A stretch of 64,000 nucleotides of DNA from positions 1 to 64,000 of the forward strand of contig DXEG01000039.1 in NCBI GenBank assembly GCA_019115125.1. Reading direction: 5' to 3'. This stretch comes from Candidatus Blautia faecipullorum. Lineage in GTDB: Bacteria > Bacillota > Clostridia > Lachnospirales > Lachnospiraceae. The first letter of the stretch is position 1. Each line of letters begins with the position of its first letter. Below the pieces are notes generated by a model, which saw only the letters and a list, made by a program, of their open reading frames with translations, was not told where the DNA came from and did not search any database. This document shows, piece after piece, positions 18,312 through 26,883 of the stretch. The position numbers were made by a program, and so were the translations under genes.

Positions 18312-19748
18312 TTACATATTGAGATAGCTGTACACCACCCTGGAAATCTCCCTGATATGCTCCACCGCCTCATTGCTGTCCGCCCATCCCTCGGACATTA
18401 CGCAGAGGATATAATCTGTTTTTGTTCCGTACACAACAGCCATATCATGCTGGTCGGAATTGGTCTCTCCTGTTTTGTTGGCGACAGTAACGTCTTCAGC
18501 GATACCCGAGGGAATCTTCGCCGTGTTCTGCTGGTTCATAAGAAGCTCCAGCATCTCCCCGGAGGCTTCCTCACTGCCACATTCCCCATTCACAATTTTC
18601 TCAAGAAGGCGCCCGCAGTCCGCGGCTGTTGTGGTATTGTGCTCTCCAAGACTTATAGTCGGAGATGAGGACGGATGCAGAGTACTCTGGTAGGAAGTAT
18701 CCTCATAGCCCTCCTCCTCCAGATATTCATTCACCGCTTCCGCTCCCTCGAGAAAGTCATGGTTCTCTGACTGCAGCCGCCCCAGCTCATTGCAGGATTC
18801 ATTATCACTTACTGTGATCATATTCCACAGCAGGTCATCCACCTTCGCCCGAACCGCGGGATCATCCGCGTCCTTCTTCATAAGGGACGCCTCGTTCTCC
18901 AGAATCTGATCCATATCCTGGTAGGTTTTGGCCATCACAAAAGCCTTGATCAGACTTGCGGAATACATAGGCGTATCATTGAGGAGAATTTCCTCTCCGG
19001 TATCCAGATTCTTTACATAGACGCTCCACTCGCCGTCGTATTCCGCGGTCATGGCTTCCAGCCGGGGCTCCAGAGAGTCCATCCCCAGATCCTCTATATC
19101 CGTTACCTTTCCTGTTTCGTCCACCGGAAATCCCTCCGGCGTAACCGACTCCTCCTGGATAAGAGCTCCGTCGTCTCCTCCGAAATAATAGGTTCCTGAA
19201 AAAAACTGGCCGTTTGACGACATCTCCAAAGTATGATACCCCGGCTCTGTCACCATCCTTCCGTTTTCATCAAAAAAATAATAGCCGTCGTATGTCTTAT
19301 TGTCTATGACAAGCTTGTCCATATATCTGATCTGGGGCGCCGCGGTAAGCCTGCCCAGATTATTCACCATATACAGGCCGTTGAACTCCTGATCCATACA
19401 GACAAGATTTTTTATGCTGACCACATGAGAGGACTGTGCTTTAAAACAGCCGCTTTCATCATGATAATAAAATCCGTTGAATACTGTCCCGTCTATATCC
19501 AGATGGTCAAAATAATGGATCTCTTCTTTTGTGCTTTTTGCCCCGCTTGCATCCAGACAGTAAAATCTCTCACTTTTGATAATGTGCTTCCCTGTCCCGT
19601 CTCCAACAGACCGGACCTGGGCTTCCACAGCAGCGGACAAAATACTTTCCTCCTGAGAGGCGGCAGATACATTCGCTGCTGGTACTGACGCCGCTGACAG
19701 ACATAAAGCCCCTGCCAGGATCCGCCAATAACCGATTCTGTTTTTCAT
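18312..19748 (-). CDS. Secreted class A beta-lactamase-fold serine hydrolase with wall-binding-like repeats
   Basis: 478 residues from the ATG at 19748; AAAGGAG lies just upstream, and the 30 further in-frame codons to 19838 look non-coding. A signal peptide (about 1-30, ending NVSAAS) is followed by four roughly 40-residue repeats (FNGFYYHDESGCFK, FNGLYMVNNLGRL, YDGYYFFDENGRM, FSGTYYFGGDDGAL) that resemble cell-wall-binding repeats but lack most Trp. The catalytic domain has the penicillin-interacting triad SASLIK (SxxK), VSDNES (SDN) and NKTGE (KTG). Likely a peptidoglycan-linked hydrolase or a beta-lactamase relative; resistance is not demonstrated by sequence. Confidence 0.82.
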   Translation of the reverse strand: MKNRIGYWRILAGALCLSAASVPAANVSAASQEESILSAAVEAQVRSVGDGTGKHIIKSERFYCLDASGAKSTKEEIHYFDHLDIDGTVFNGFYYHDESGCFKAQSSHVVSIKNLVCMDQEFNGLYMVNNLGRLTAAPQIRYMDKLVIDNKTYDGYYFFDENGRMVTEPGYHTLEMSSNGQFFSGTYYFGGDDGALIQEESVTPEGFPVDETGKVTDIEDLGMDSLEPRLEAMTAEYDGEWSVYVKNLDTGEEILLNDTPMYSASLIKAFVMAKTYQDMDQILENEASLMKKDADDPAVRAKVDDLLWNMITVSDNESCNELGRLQSENHDFLEGAEAVNEYLEEEGYEDTSYQSTLHPSSSPTISLGEHNTTTAADCGRLLEKIVNGECGSEEASGEMLELLMNQQNTAKIPSGIAEDVTVANKTGETNSDQHDMAVVYGTKTDYILCVMSEGWADSNEAVEHIREISRVVYSYLNM

Positions 19749-19879
19749 AGATCTCTCCTTTTGTAAGATGACGCCGGTGTGCAAAAAAGCCCCCCTGCAC
19801 ATGAGCGCTATGGTTTCAGTATACCTGAATTCCCTCATGTGTCAAGTCTGGCGAAGGCTCCTTTTCCTTCCAGCTCCTG

Positions 19880-22249
19880 TCAGTCCTGATGCTCCCCTGC
19901 TTTTACCGACTGCCAGAATTCCTTCAGAAGTCCCTCCACCGTATGGATGCGGCAGGGGATCATATCGTCCCACTCCTCCGGGAGAAGGCACTTATAATCC
20001 GTATTCCAGAATCTGTCGTCCATCAGAAGGATCGTCCCTACGTCCTCTTTTGTGCGGATCACTCTTCCCGCCGCCTGAAGCACTTTATTCATCCCCGGGT
20101 AACGGTACGCATAGTCAAAGCCGTTTCCGCCTCTTTCGTCATAATATCTTTTCAGAATCTCCCGTTCGGGATTCACCTGGGGAAGTCCCGTCCCGACGAT
20201 GGCCGCGCCGATCAGCCGGTCTCCTAGAAGATCGATCCCCTCCGAAAAAATCCCGCCCATAACGCAGAACCCTAATAAAGTCTGCTCCGCTCCCTCCGAG
20301 AATTCTTCGAGAAACTCCTCCCGCTCTCTCTCATTCATGGAAGCCGTCTGGCAGATACAGCGGACCCAGTCCGCGGCGAACTCCTCCTCATATATCCTGT
20401 ACACATCCTCCATTAATTTGTAGGAGGGAAAAAACACGATATAATTTCCTTTTTTCTGCCACACCATACGGGCCAGATATTCCGCCATCCTGCGATATTC
20501 TTCATAGCCTCTTCTCGTATAACGGCTGCTGACGTCCATACAGGAAAGAATACGGCGTTTTTGCCGTTCAAAAGGCGAACGTACGTAAATTCCATAATCC
20601 TCCGACCTTGTACTGAGGAGCTTTCTGTAATAGGTCATAGGAATCATCGTGGCTGAAAAAAATACCGCGCTGCGCCCCTTGTCCAGACATTCCTGAAGAT
20701 TCCGGGCCGGGTTGACGCAGTACAGCTTGATATAAAAATCTCCGTCCTCAGTGTCCGCGGCGTAAATCACGTAATTTTCATCCAGAAGCTCAGATATATT
20801 CAAAAAATCTCTTACGGTGAAATAAAAATCCAGGATCCCCTCCGCCGCCTCTGAAAAAGACGGGTCTTCCAGGAGCTTGTCCATCTCTCCCTGGGCCTGA
20901 AGGAGCGTCAGGGGCAGATTGCCCGGATGATCCAGCACCATATAGCCGTCACATTCTTTTTTTATTTCCAGAAGCTGGCGGCTTACTTTTCCCAGAACAC
21001 GGTAAAGCCTGGCGCTGTAAGGTTTTATAAAACGGCGCGCTTCCAGAGTTTCTTTTCTTGTAAGGACGGCGCTGTACATTTCTCTCCCACGCTCCACCAG
21101 ATTATGAGCTTCGTCGATCAGGAAAATATAATCCCCTGATATGCTTTCTCCGAAAAAGCGTTTCAGATGGACATTGGGATCGAAAACATAGTTGTAGTCG
21201 CAGATCACCCCGTCTACCCAGACCGCCAGATCCAGGCACATTTCAAAAGGACACACCTGCCACTTCTCCGCCTGTTTTAAAACCGCGTCCCTGTCAAATC
21301 TCTGCCCCGAGGTCCACAGCTCATAAACCGCGTCGTTTACCCTGTCGAAATGTCCTTTGGCACAGGGACATTTTTCCGGCGTACACTCCGGCGTTTCACA
21401 GAAGCAGAGCTTTTCCTTGGCGGTAATGGTAACCGTCTGGAACAGAAGACCTTTTTCTCTGAGAATATCAAAGGCGTCCTGCGCCACCGTCCTTGTGATG
21501 GTTTTTGCAGTCAGGTAAAAGACCGTATCGCCCTTTCCCTGCCCCACCGCCCGCACTGCCGGAAATACCGCAGACATGGTTTTTCCCACTCCGGTGGGAG
21601 CCTGTACGAAAATCTGCTTTTCGCTGGAAATCGCGTGGTAGGCTGCGGAAACCATCTCCCTCTGGCCTTTTCGGTAAGGAAAGGGAAATTCCAGTCCGTC
21701 CATAGAAGCGTTTCGTTTCTTTTTCCATGCCTGACGGAAGGATACCCACTTATGATATCCGTCCAGAAGCTCCCTGTACCAGATCCCAAGCTCTCCGGCG
21801 CTGAAGCTTTCCCGGAATCTGCGGATCTCCTCCGTATCAAGATTGGCGTATGTCATCTGTACGCCGATCTCTTCCAGGCCGTTCTGCTCCGCGTATATCC
21901 AGGCGTAGCATTTCGCCTGGGCCAGATGCACTGCTTCAGGCTTCTCTATCCTGTCTGTTTCTTTATAGACGCCCTTGATCTCATCAACGCAGACTCCCTG
22001 CTCTTCAGTAATGATCCCGTCGGCCCGGCCTTCCACCCGGATGATCATATCCTCATATTCTGTATCCCTTTTCAGAGGAACCTCAGCCTGGTAGCCGCCC
22101 TTCATCTGTTTTTGTATTTTTCTGTGAAGACGGCTTCCCTTCTGCATTGCTTCTTTGTCCATGACGCCGCTGCCGCCGTCCAGGTCGCCGCTTCTCAGTA
22201 TAAATTCCACAAGGTTCCGTACAGAAATGCGGATAACCTCTTTCTCCAT
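19880..22249 (-). CDS. DinG/XPD-type superfamily 2 DNA helicase with nuclease-like N-terminus
   Basis: A 789-residue ATP-dependent 5'-3' helicase, with start at 22249 because AAGGA lies at good spacing there. Residues about 1-165 resemble the PD-(D/E)XK/Cas4-like fold (VEGRADGII, CVDEIKGVY). The helicase core has Walker A APTGVGKT (about 220), four Cys of an XPD-type iron-sulfur cluster (CFCETPECTPEKC and VCPFEMC region), DEAH box LIDEAHNL (about 380), and C-terminal motifs (GGIFSEGIDL, QAAGRVIRT). Likely role: unwinding of damaged or structured DNA. Monocistronic, following no obvious operon partner. Confidence 0.88.
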   Translation of the reverse strand: MEKEVIRISVRNLVEFILRSGDLDGGSGVMDKEAMQKGSRLHRKIQKQMKGGYQAEVPLKRDTEYEDMIIRVEGRADGIITEEQGVCVDEIKGVYKETDRIEKPEAVHLAQAKCYAWIYAEQNGLEEIGVQMTYANLDTEEIRRFRESFSAGELGIWYRELLDGYHKWVSFRQAWKKKRNASMDGLEFPFPYRKGQREMVSAAYHAISSEKQIFVQAPTGVGKTMSAVFPAVRAVGQGKGDTVFYLTAKTITRTVAQDAFDILREKGLLFQTVTITAKEKLCFCETPECTPEKCPCAKGHFDRVNDAVYELWTSGQRFDRDAVLKQAEKWQVCPFEMCLDLAVWVDGVICDYNYVFDPNVHLKRFFGESISGDYIFLIDEAHNLVERGREMYSAVLTRKETLEARRFIKPYSARLYRVLGKVSRQLLEIKKECDGYMVLDHPGNLPLTLLQAQGEMDKLLEDPSFSEAAEGILDFYFTVRDFLNISELLDENYVIYAADTEDGDFYIKLYCVNPARNLQECLDKGRSAVFFSATMIPMTYYRKLLSTRSEDYGIYVRSPFERQKRRILSCMDVSSRYTRRGYEEYRRMAEYLARMVWQKKGNYIVFFPSYKLMEDVYRIYEEEFAADWVRCICQTASMNEREREEFLEEFSEGAEQTLLGFCVMGGIFSEGIDLLGDRLIGAAIVGTGLPQVNPEREILKRYYDERGGNGFDYAYRYPGMNKVLQAAGRVIRTKEDVGTILLMDDRFWNTDYKCLLPEEWDDMIPCRIHTVEGLLKEFWQSVKAGEHQD

Positions 22250-22334
22250 TTTCTTTTCCTTCCAGCTTTTTCCTATGATATGTAAAAGGCGCATACCTGT
22301 CGCCTGGGTATACGCCTTTGCTCTCTGTCGGAAA

Positions 22335-22562
22335 TCATCCTACAGCAAATTTCGCTATCACTTCATTAAATCCGGCGTTCTCTCCATAGCATTTAACAGT
22401 AAGAGATTTCGTCAGATCCATACTCATAATACCCAGAATAGACTTTGCGTCAATAATGATCCTGTTATGAAAAATATCTATGTCAAAATCACATCTGCTG
22501 GCAGCATTTACAAACTCCTTTACATCCTCAACGGCCTTCAGTCTGATCTTATGTTCTGTCAT
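22335..22562 (-). CDS. HPr-like protein lacking the phospho-acceptor histidine
   Basis: 75 residues with the HPr fold pattern. AKSILGIMSMDL matches the Ser-46 regulatory region, but the segment where HPr carries GLHARPA and His-15 reads VNAASRCDFDI, with no histidine. It therefore cannot act as a normal PTS phosphocarrier; a Crh-like regulatory role is possible. AGGAGG lies nine bases before the ATG at 22562 and abuts the earlier ATG at 22571, so the second is chosen. A promoter is found upstream. Confidence 0.75.
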   Translation of the reverse strand: MTEHKIRLKAVEDVKEFVNAASRCDFDIDIFHNRIIIDAKSILGIMSMDLTKSLTVKCYGENAGFNEVIAKFAVG

Positions 22563-22612
22563 TCTCTGCATCCTCCTGCTTACTGATAAGAGTGTTGTTT
22601 CATACTACGCGT

Positions 22613-22641
22613 ATTTTGTCACCAGAGGTTTCATTTGTCAA
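22613..22641 (-). promoter_or_regulatory. Promoter of the HPr-like gene
   Basis: On the minus strand TTGACA (22636-22641) and CAAAAT (22613-22618) with a 17-base spacer, about 50 bases before the start codon. Confidence 0.65.
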
Positions 22642-22725
22642 CGGGTTTAAATTTTTCTTCACATTTTTCGACAGATTAAATAATAATTTTCTGTAAATCC
22701 GCCCAATTTCTGTCAATTACTCCCA

Positions 22726-23496
22726 TTAAAACTCCGTCATATTTGAACGAAATTTTAATGGAACAAATTGTCTCTGAAGCTCCGGATTTTTTCTTTCCGG
22801 GATGGTGATATACCGGCAGAAGGCCTTCCATAAGTCCTCATACTCGTCTGTTTCCCACATCTGCTCTCCGGTCTCATTTTCCGGCCCTGTCTCCCGGTAA
22901 ACGGTACACTCTCCTCCCCTGGGATGCGCCAGGACTTTATTCCTGCCCTGGTCGTAGATCATCCAGTTTTCGTTGGGGAAACGGTCGGCAAAATGAGGCG
23001 CCAGGAATTCCAGAATGTCATTCTGAGGATTGATCCGGGCATACAGAACTCTTCCGCCAAGCTCCCGAAAACGCAGAAATCCATAAAACCGGTGAATCTC
23101 ATGCCATACCTTCACCTGCAGGGAGGACACAAGATTGACCGCCGGGTCTGAGAGATCCTCCATGATGCGGCCGTCGCATTTTCCCTGACTGAGAGCCTTC
23201 CAGAGCACATAAAACACAGCGGTACCCCTGTCGGGATGAAGGGACGAGGCCGCGTAACAGACTGCCTCGTAAGTATTCCCGCCCAGCTTGCGCCGGACAG
23301 AGCGGGCCACCTTCGCGGCCTTTTCCGTGTCCGGGGGAATCTCCATGCAGCTGCTGAAAAGCTGGGGATATTCCGGCTGGCAGGTGGTGATCTCTATCTG
23401 CTTTCCTCTGACGCTCCATTTCCAGCCGTCATAGACAGCCGTAAAAATTCCTTCCAGAGAATCCTGGCAGATCAGTATTTTCTTCTCATAATCCAT
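22726..23496 (-). CDS. TIGR03915-type putative DNA repair protein
   Basis: 256 residues; partner protein of the upstream radical SAM enzyme in the family usually called TIGR03915 (DUF4130-containing). Typical segments are VYDGWKWS near the start, RFREL-x-GRVLYARINP-x-NDILEFL in the middle, HFADRFPNENWMIYD and LWKAFCRYITIPERKN near the end. The start at 23496 follows GGGAGGTG and overlaps the upstream gene by 11 bases. In related genomes this family is linked or fused to uracil-DNA-glycosylase-like domains; none is fused here. Biochemical activity is unproved. Confidence 0.82.
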   Translation of the reverse strand: MDYEKKILICQDSLEGIFTAVYDGWKWSVRGKQIEITTCQPEYPQLFSSCMEIPPDTEKAAKVARSVRRKLGGNTYEAVCYAASSLHPDRGTAVFYVLWKALSQGKCDGRIMEDLSDPAVNLVSSLQVKVWHEIHRFYGFLRFRELGGRVLYARINPQNDILEFLAPHFADRFPNENWMIYDQGRNKVLAHPRGGECTVYRETGPENETGEQMWETDEYEDLWKAFCRYITIPERKNPELQRQFVPLKFRSNMTEF

Positions 23497-24811
23497 TCGC
23501 CGCACCTCCCGCCGTCTCAGCCAGATTCCAGTCGTCAAAAAGGGACATCTGCCGAAAAGTGAGCTCTCCCTGCATTCCCGGAGCTCTCCCCTCCCGGCTC
23601 AGTATATTCCTCACGATATAATCCTCATCCAGCTTCACCGGATACATCTGTCTGCCGCCGCAGGTAATAAAATAAACCGCCCGTTTCAGCACCACGCCGA
23701 TTTTTGGAAGATCCGCGAAATCCAGAGAATGATATCTCCGGGCCCCGATAATCCTCCTGGCGGACTTCTCTCCGATCCCCGGCACTCTCAGAAGCGTACG
23801 GTAATCCGCTCTGTTGATCTCCACGGGAAAATATTCCAGGTGTCCTACTGCCCAGTCACATTTCGGGTCGAGAAAGAGATTAAAATTAGGGTGTTTTTCT
23901 GACAGCAGCTCTTCCGCCTGAAAACCGTAAAAGCGCAGAAGCCAGTCCGCCTGATACAATCTGTGTTCTCTCAGAAGAGGCGGTCCCTGGACCGGAGCCG
24001 GAAGTTCCTTATCCTCGTTGACCGGAACAAAGGCGGAATAGAACACCCTCTTCAGAGAAAATTTGCGGTACAGGGATTCCGCCACGGAAATGATCTGATA
24101 ATCGCTTTCCCCAGACGCTCCTATGATCATCTGAGTACTCTGCCCTGCCGGCACGAACCTGGGCGCGCGGCGGTACAGGGTCAGTTCTTCCTTATTCTCC
24201 TCTCTGTGGAGCTGGATCTGCTTCATCGGACGCAGGATCGTATTCCGGCTCTTATGGGGCGCCAGACGCTTCAGGCTCTCCGCCGTAGGCAGCTCCAGAT
24301 TCACACTCATACGGTCCGCCAGGTATCCAGCCCTCCTGATCAGCTCCGGGGAAGCCCCCGGAATGGCCTTGAGATGGATATATCCCTGAAAATGATAATG
24401 CTCTCTTAAAAGCTCCGCGGCGCGGACCAGCTCTTCCATAGTGGCGTCAGGAGAGCCCTTCACGCCGGAGCTCAAAAACAGGCCTTCAATATAATTCCTC
24501 CTGTAAAACTCCACGGTCAGCCTGCTGATCTCCTCCGGAGTAAAGCTGGCCCGCACAATATCGTTCGAGGCGCGGTTCAGGCAGTATTTACAGTCGTAGA
24601 CACACTCATTGGTGTAAAGAACCTTCAAAAGACTGATGCACCGCCCGTCCCCGGAAAAGCTGTGGCAGATCCCCGCGCCAATACTGTTCCCGATTCCCCG
24701 TCCGTCCCCTCTTCGGTCTACGCCGCTGGAGGTACAGGCCACATCATACTTGGCCGCGTCCGACAAAATCTGAAGCTTCTCCATTAATGTCATTGATTCC
24801 TGTGTCACCAT
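23486..24811 (-). CDS. Putative DNA modification/repair radical SAM protein (TIGR03916-type)
   Basis: 441-residue radical S-adenosylmethionine enzyme with the 4Fe-4S motif CVYDCKYC (about 70). A helix-hairpin-helix stretch (LLRVPGIGEKSARRIIGARR, about 345-364) suggests nucleic-acid binding. The start at 24811 is fixed by GGAGG eight bases upstream; an earlier in-frame TTG lies within the operator. The gene overlaps its partner by 11 bases. A sigma-A promoter with LexA boxes lies upstream, which adds regulatory support to the proposed repair role. The reaction catalysed is not known. Confidence 0.88.
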   Translation of the reverse strand: MVTQESMTLMEKLQILSDAAKYDVACTSSGVDRRGDGRGIGNSIGAGICHSFSGDGRCISLLKVLYTNECVYDCKYCLNRASNDIVRASFTPEEISRLTVEFYRRNYIEGLFLSSGVKGSPDATMEELVRAAELLREHYHFQGYIHLKAIPGASPELIRRAGYLADRMSVNLELPTAESLKRLAPHKSRNTILRPMKQIQLHREENKEELTLYRRAPRFVPAGQSTQMIIGASGESDYQIISVAESLYRKFSLKRVFYSAFVPVNEDKELPAPVQGPPLLREHRLYQADWLLRFYGFQAEELLSEKHPNFNLFLDPKCDWAVGHLEYFPVEINRADYRTLLRVPGIGEKSARRIIGARRYHSLDFADLPKIGVVLKRAVYFITCGGRQMYPVKLDEDYIVRNILSREGRAPGMQGELTFRQMSLFDDWNLAETAGGAANGL

Positions 24812-24822
24812 ATAGATTCCTC

Positions 24823-24836
24823 CAAACAAATGTTTG
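24823..24836 (-). promoter_or_regulatory. Second LexA-like box, overlapping the ribosome-site region
   Basis: CAAACATTTGTTTG on the minus strand, a perfect palindrome close to the Firmicute SOS box CGAACRNRYGTTYG with two mismatches. It is 12 bases before the start codon. Confidence 0.55.
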
Positions 24837-24841
24837 TCATT

Positions 24842-24870
24842 ATTTTATTCAAAACATTTGTTCGTGTCAA
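24842..24870 (-). promoter_or_regulatory. Promoter of the radical SAM repair operon
   Basis: On the minus strand TTGACA (24865-24870), a 17-base spacer, and TAAAAT (24842-24847). The first LexA box fills the spacer, the classical position for repression. Confidence 0.85.
24851..24864 (-). promoter_or_regulatory. LexA (SOS) box inside the promoter
   Basis: CGAACAAATGTTTT on the minus strand matches 13 of 14 positions of the Bacillus/Clostridium LexA consensus CGAACRNRYGTTYG. It lies entirely between the -35 and -10 hexamers of the repair operon. Confidence 0.85.
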
Positions 24871-24921
24871 CCCAATAAAACGGGACGAAGGAACAATTTT
24901 AAACACTTTTATGCAATGCAG

Positions 24922-24981
24922 AAGTCCCGGAACACAAAGCTCTCTGCCCTTGGGCAGAAAACACTCTGTATTCCGGGACTT
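24922..24981 (-). other. 60-base stem-loop downstream of aspartate kinase
   Basis: Minus-strand arms AAGTCCCGGAATACAGAG and CTTTGTGTTCCGGGACTT form an 18-bp stem with two G-U pairs that become A-C mismatches in plus-strand RNA; an inner hairpin CTGCCC-AA-GGGCAG sits in the loop. No clear U-run follows, so a plain terminator is doubtful. It starts about 80 bases beyond the aspartate kinase stop. Confidence 0.6.
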
Positions 24982-25061
24982 ATCCCCGTCTTCCGGCGGA
25001 TCTGCGAAACATTCATCCGCCGCCGTAATTTACAGCTTTATACCGGCAAGGTATCCGGGTT

Positions 25062-26381
25062 TCAGATCTGTGTCACTACAAAAATATCATAAATTGCTCT
25101 GACAGCGGTCTCAAAATCACGATTCTCCACACCGATGATAATATTCAGCTCACTGGAACCCTGGTCGATCATCTTCACATTCACATGGGCGTGAGCCAGA
25201 GCGGAAAATACGCGTCCCGCAGTTCCTCTCTGGGATTTCATTCCTCTTCCCACCACGGCGATCAGAGCCAGATCTGATTCCATCTCTATGAAATCCGGAT
25301 TTACCGCGCGGTGGATCCCCGCGATCACCTGCTGCTCCTTCTCCTCAAATTCATCCTGATGGACATATACCGTCATGGTATCAATGCCGGAAGGAACATG
25401 TTCAAAATTAATTCCCTGCTCCTCAAATACCTGAAGCACCTTTCTCCCGAACCCAACCTCGCTGTTCATCATGGATTTTTCGATATTGATGGAGCAAAAG
25501 CCTTTCTTTCCCGCGATGCCTGTAATGACATATCTGGGCTTGCGGCAGGTGCTCTCCACGATCAGGGTACCCTTGTCCTCCGGACGGTTGGTATTCCTGA
25601 TATTAATGGGGATTCCCTCCTTCTGAACCGGAAAGATCGCGTCCTCGTGAAGGACTGTGGCGCCCATGTAGGACAGCTCACGCAGCTCACGGTAGGTAAT
25701 GGTCTCGATCACGGCAGGTTCGTCCACCACTCTCGGATCCGTTACCAGAAATCCGGAAACATCCGTCCAGTTTTCATAAAGATCGGCATGCACGGCCTTG
25801 GCCACCAGGGAGCCGGTGATGTCAGAGCCGCCTCTGGAAAAGGTCTTGACTGTTCCGTCCTCCATAGCGCCGTAAAATCCCGGGATCACCGCATTTTCAC
25901 ATTTCGCCAGTCTTTTTTCCAGCAATCTGTCTGTTTTGTCTCCGTCAAAATTACCGTTTTTGTCAAAGCGAATCACCGAAGCCGCGTCAATGAATTCATA
26001 GCCCAGATAAGCGGCCATGATCTTGCTGTTCAGAAACTCTCCCCTGGAAGCCGCGTAATCGGATCCGGCCCGGGCTTTAAAGTCCTCTTCGATCTGTCCG
26101 AACTCCTCCTCCAGAGACAGGTTCAGATCCAGGCCTCTGATGATCTCATAGTAACGTTCCTTGATCTCGTCCAGATTCCGGCTGAAATCCTCTCCTGCCT
26201 CTGCTTTTCTGTAACAGGAATAAAGAAGATCTGTCACCTTGATATCCTCCGGGAATCTCTTGCCCGGCGCGGACGGTACAACGTAGCGTCTGCTTTCCTC
26301 ACTTCTGATAATCTCTCCCACTTTCCGGAACTGATCGGAATTTGCCAGGGAGCTGCCTCCGAATTTTACAACTTTTTTCAT
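25062..26381 (-). CDS. lysC: Aspartate kinase
   Basis: First step of lysine, threonine and methionine synthesis: phosphorylates aspartate. 439 residues. The catalytic domain starts VVKFGGSSLA (4-13) and holds FSRGGSDITGSLVAKA (about 190-205) and the ENWTDVSGFLVTDPR loop. Two C-terminal ACT domains (about 300-439; GKKGFCSINIEKSMMNSE, then VVGRGMKSQRGTAGRVF) give allosteric control. It is longer than single-ACT forms and shows class II monofunctional layout. No lysine riboswitch or T-box is visible in the 100 bases upstream. Confidence 0.94.
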   Translation of the reverse strand: MKKVVKFGGSSLANSDQFRKVGEIIRSEESRRYVVPSAPGKRFPEDIKVTDLLYSCYRKAEAGEDFSRNLDEIKERYYEIIRGLDLNLSLEEEFGQIEEDFKARAGSDYAASRGEFLNSKIMAAYLGYEFIDAASVIRFDKNGNFDGDKTDRLLEKRLAKCENAVIPGFYGAMEDGTVKTFSRGGSDITGSLVAKAVHADLYENWTDVSGFLVTDPRVVDEPAVIETITYRELRELSYMGATVLHEDAIFPVQKEGIPINIRNTNRPEDKGTLIVESTCRKPRYVITGIAGKKGFCSINIEKSMMNSEVGFGRKVLQVFEEQGINFEHVPSGIDTMTVYVHQDEFEEKEQQVIAGIHRAVNPDFIEMESDLALIAVVGRGMKSQRGTAGRVFSALAHAHVNVKMIDQGSSELNIIIGVENRDFETAVRAIYDIFVVTQI

Positions 26382-26481
26382 AATAATGCTCTCTCACCCT
26401 TCTGCTGTTCTCTGGATCAATAAAAATCTGTATTCTATTTAATCAAAAAAACAGGGATTTTGCAAGCATTTCTTTCTGCGG

Positions 26482-26763
26482 TCACGCGCAGTATTCCCGG
26501 AGAACGTTCTGAAGGGCCGACGCGCTGCTGGAATGGCATCTGCATACGGGAATGGATTTTCTTCTCGCCTCCTCCACCGCGCAGTTTACCATCTTATGAG
26601 ATACCGTGCTGGTAAACAGAATCAGAAGGTCCGGGTCGCCGATTTTTTTCTTCATGGCGCCTTTTTCTTTCGCGAATATTTTCGCCTTACATCCATAGCA
26701 TTTGCAGATATCCTCATACTGACATACCATTCTTTCGTTTCCGCCTACAATTACGACACTCAT
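26482..26763 (-). CDS. DUF2325 domain protein
   Basis: 93 residues, a full-length DUF2325 protein: starts VVIVGGNERM, has CKCYGCKAKIFAKE, the DLLILFTSTVSHKMV core and ends in HSSSASAL. These small Rossmann-like proteins are common in anaerobes, often beside iron-uptake or redox genes; function is not established. Four Cys residues, two as CKCYGC, could bind metal. It is preceded by an unusual set of inverted repeats, and seems monocistronic. Confidence 0.85.
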   Translation of the reverse strand: MSVVIVGGNERMVCQYEDICKCYGCKAKIFAKEKGAMKKKIGDPDLLILFTSTVSHKMVNCAVEEARRKSIPVCRCHSSSASALQNVLREYCA

Positions 26764-26789
26764 AGATCACCTCTCCTTGTTATACAAAA

Positions 26790-26829
26790 CTAACTTATGT
26801 CTTAAAAATTAAGTTAGCTATCGCTAACT
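26790..26829 (-). promoter_or_regulatory. Candidate operator upstream of the DUF2325 gene
   Basis: Three half-sites: CTAACTTA (26790-26797), TAAGTTAG (26810-26817) and GCTAACT (26823-26829). AGTTAGC and GCTAACT make a 7-4-7 palindrome, and CTAACTTA with TAAGTTAG a second, wider one. The layout resembles DtxR/IdeR-like operators, but the regulator is not known. Confidence 0.5.
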
Positions 26830-26883
26830 ACATATTCACATATTATCACACCTCTTTTTATTTGTCAAAGGGTTTTTATAATT

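Noticed and set aside
21350-22285. 311-codon plus-strand frame opposite the helicase gene.
   Set aside because: No motif, implausible composition, and the helicase reading is complete on the minus strand.
22667-22673. TTCGACA (0A-box core) upstream of the HPr-like gene.
   Set aside because: A seven-base word is expected several times by chance in 64 kb; no second site or supporting context.
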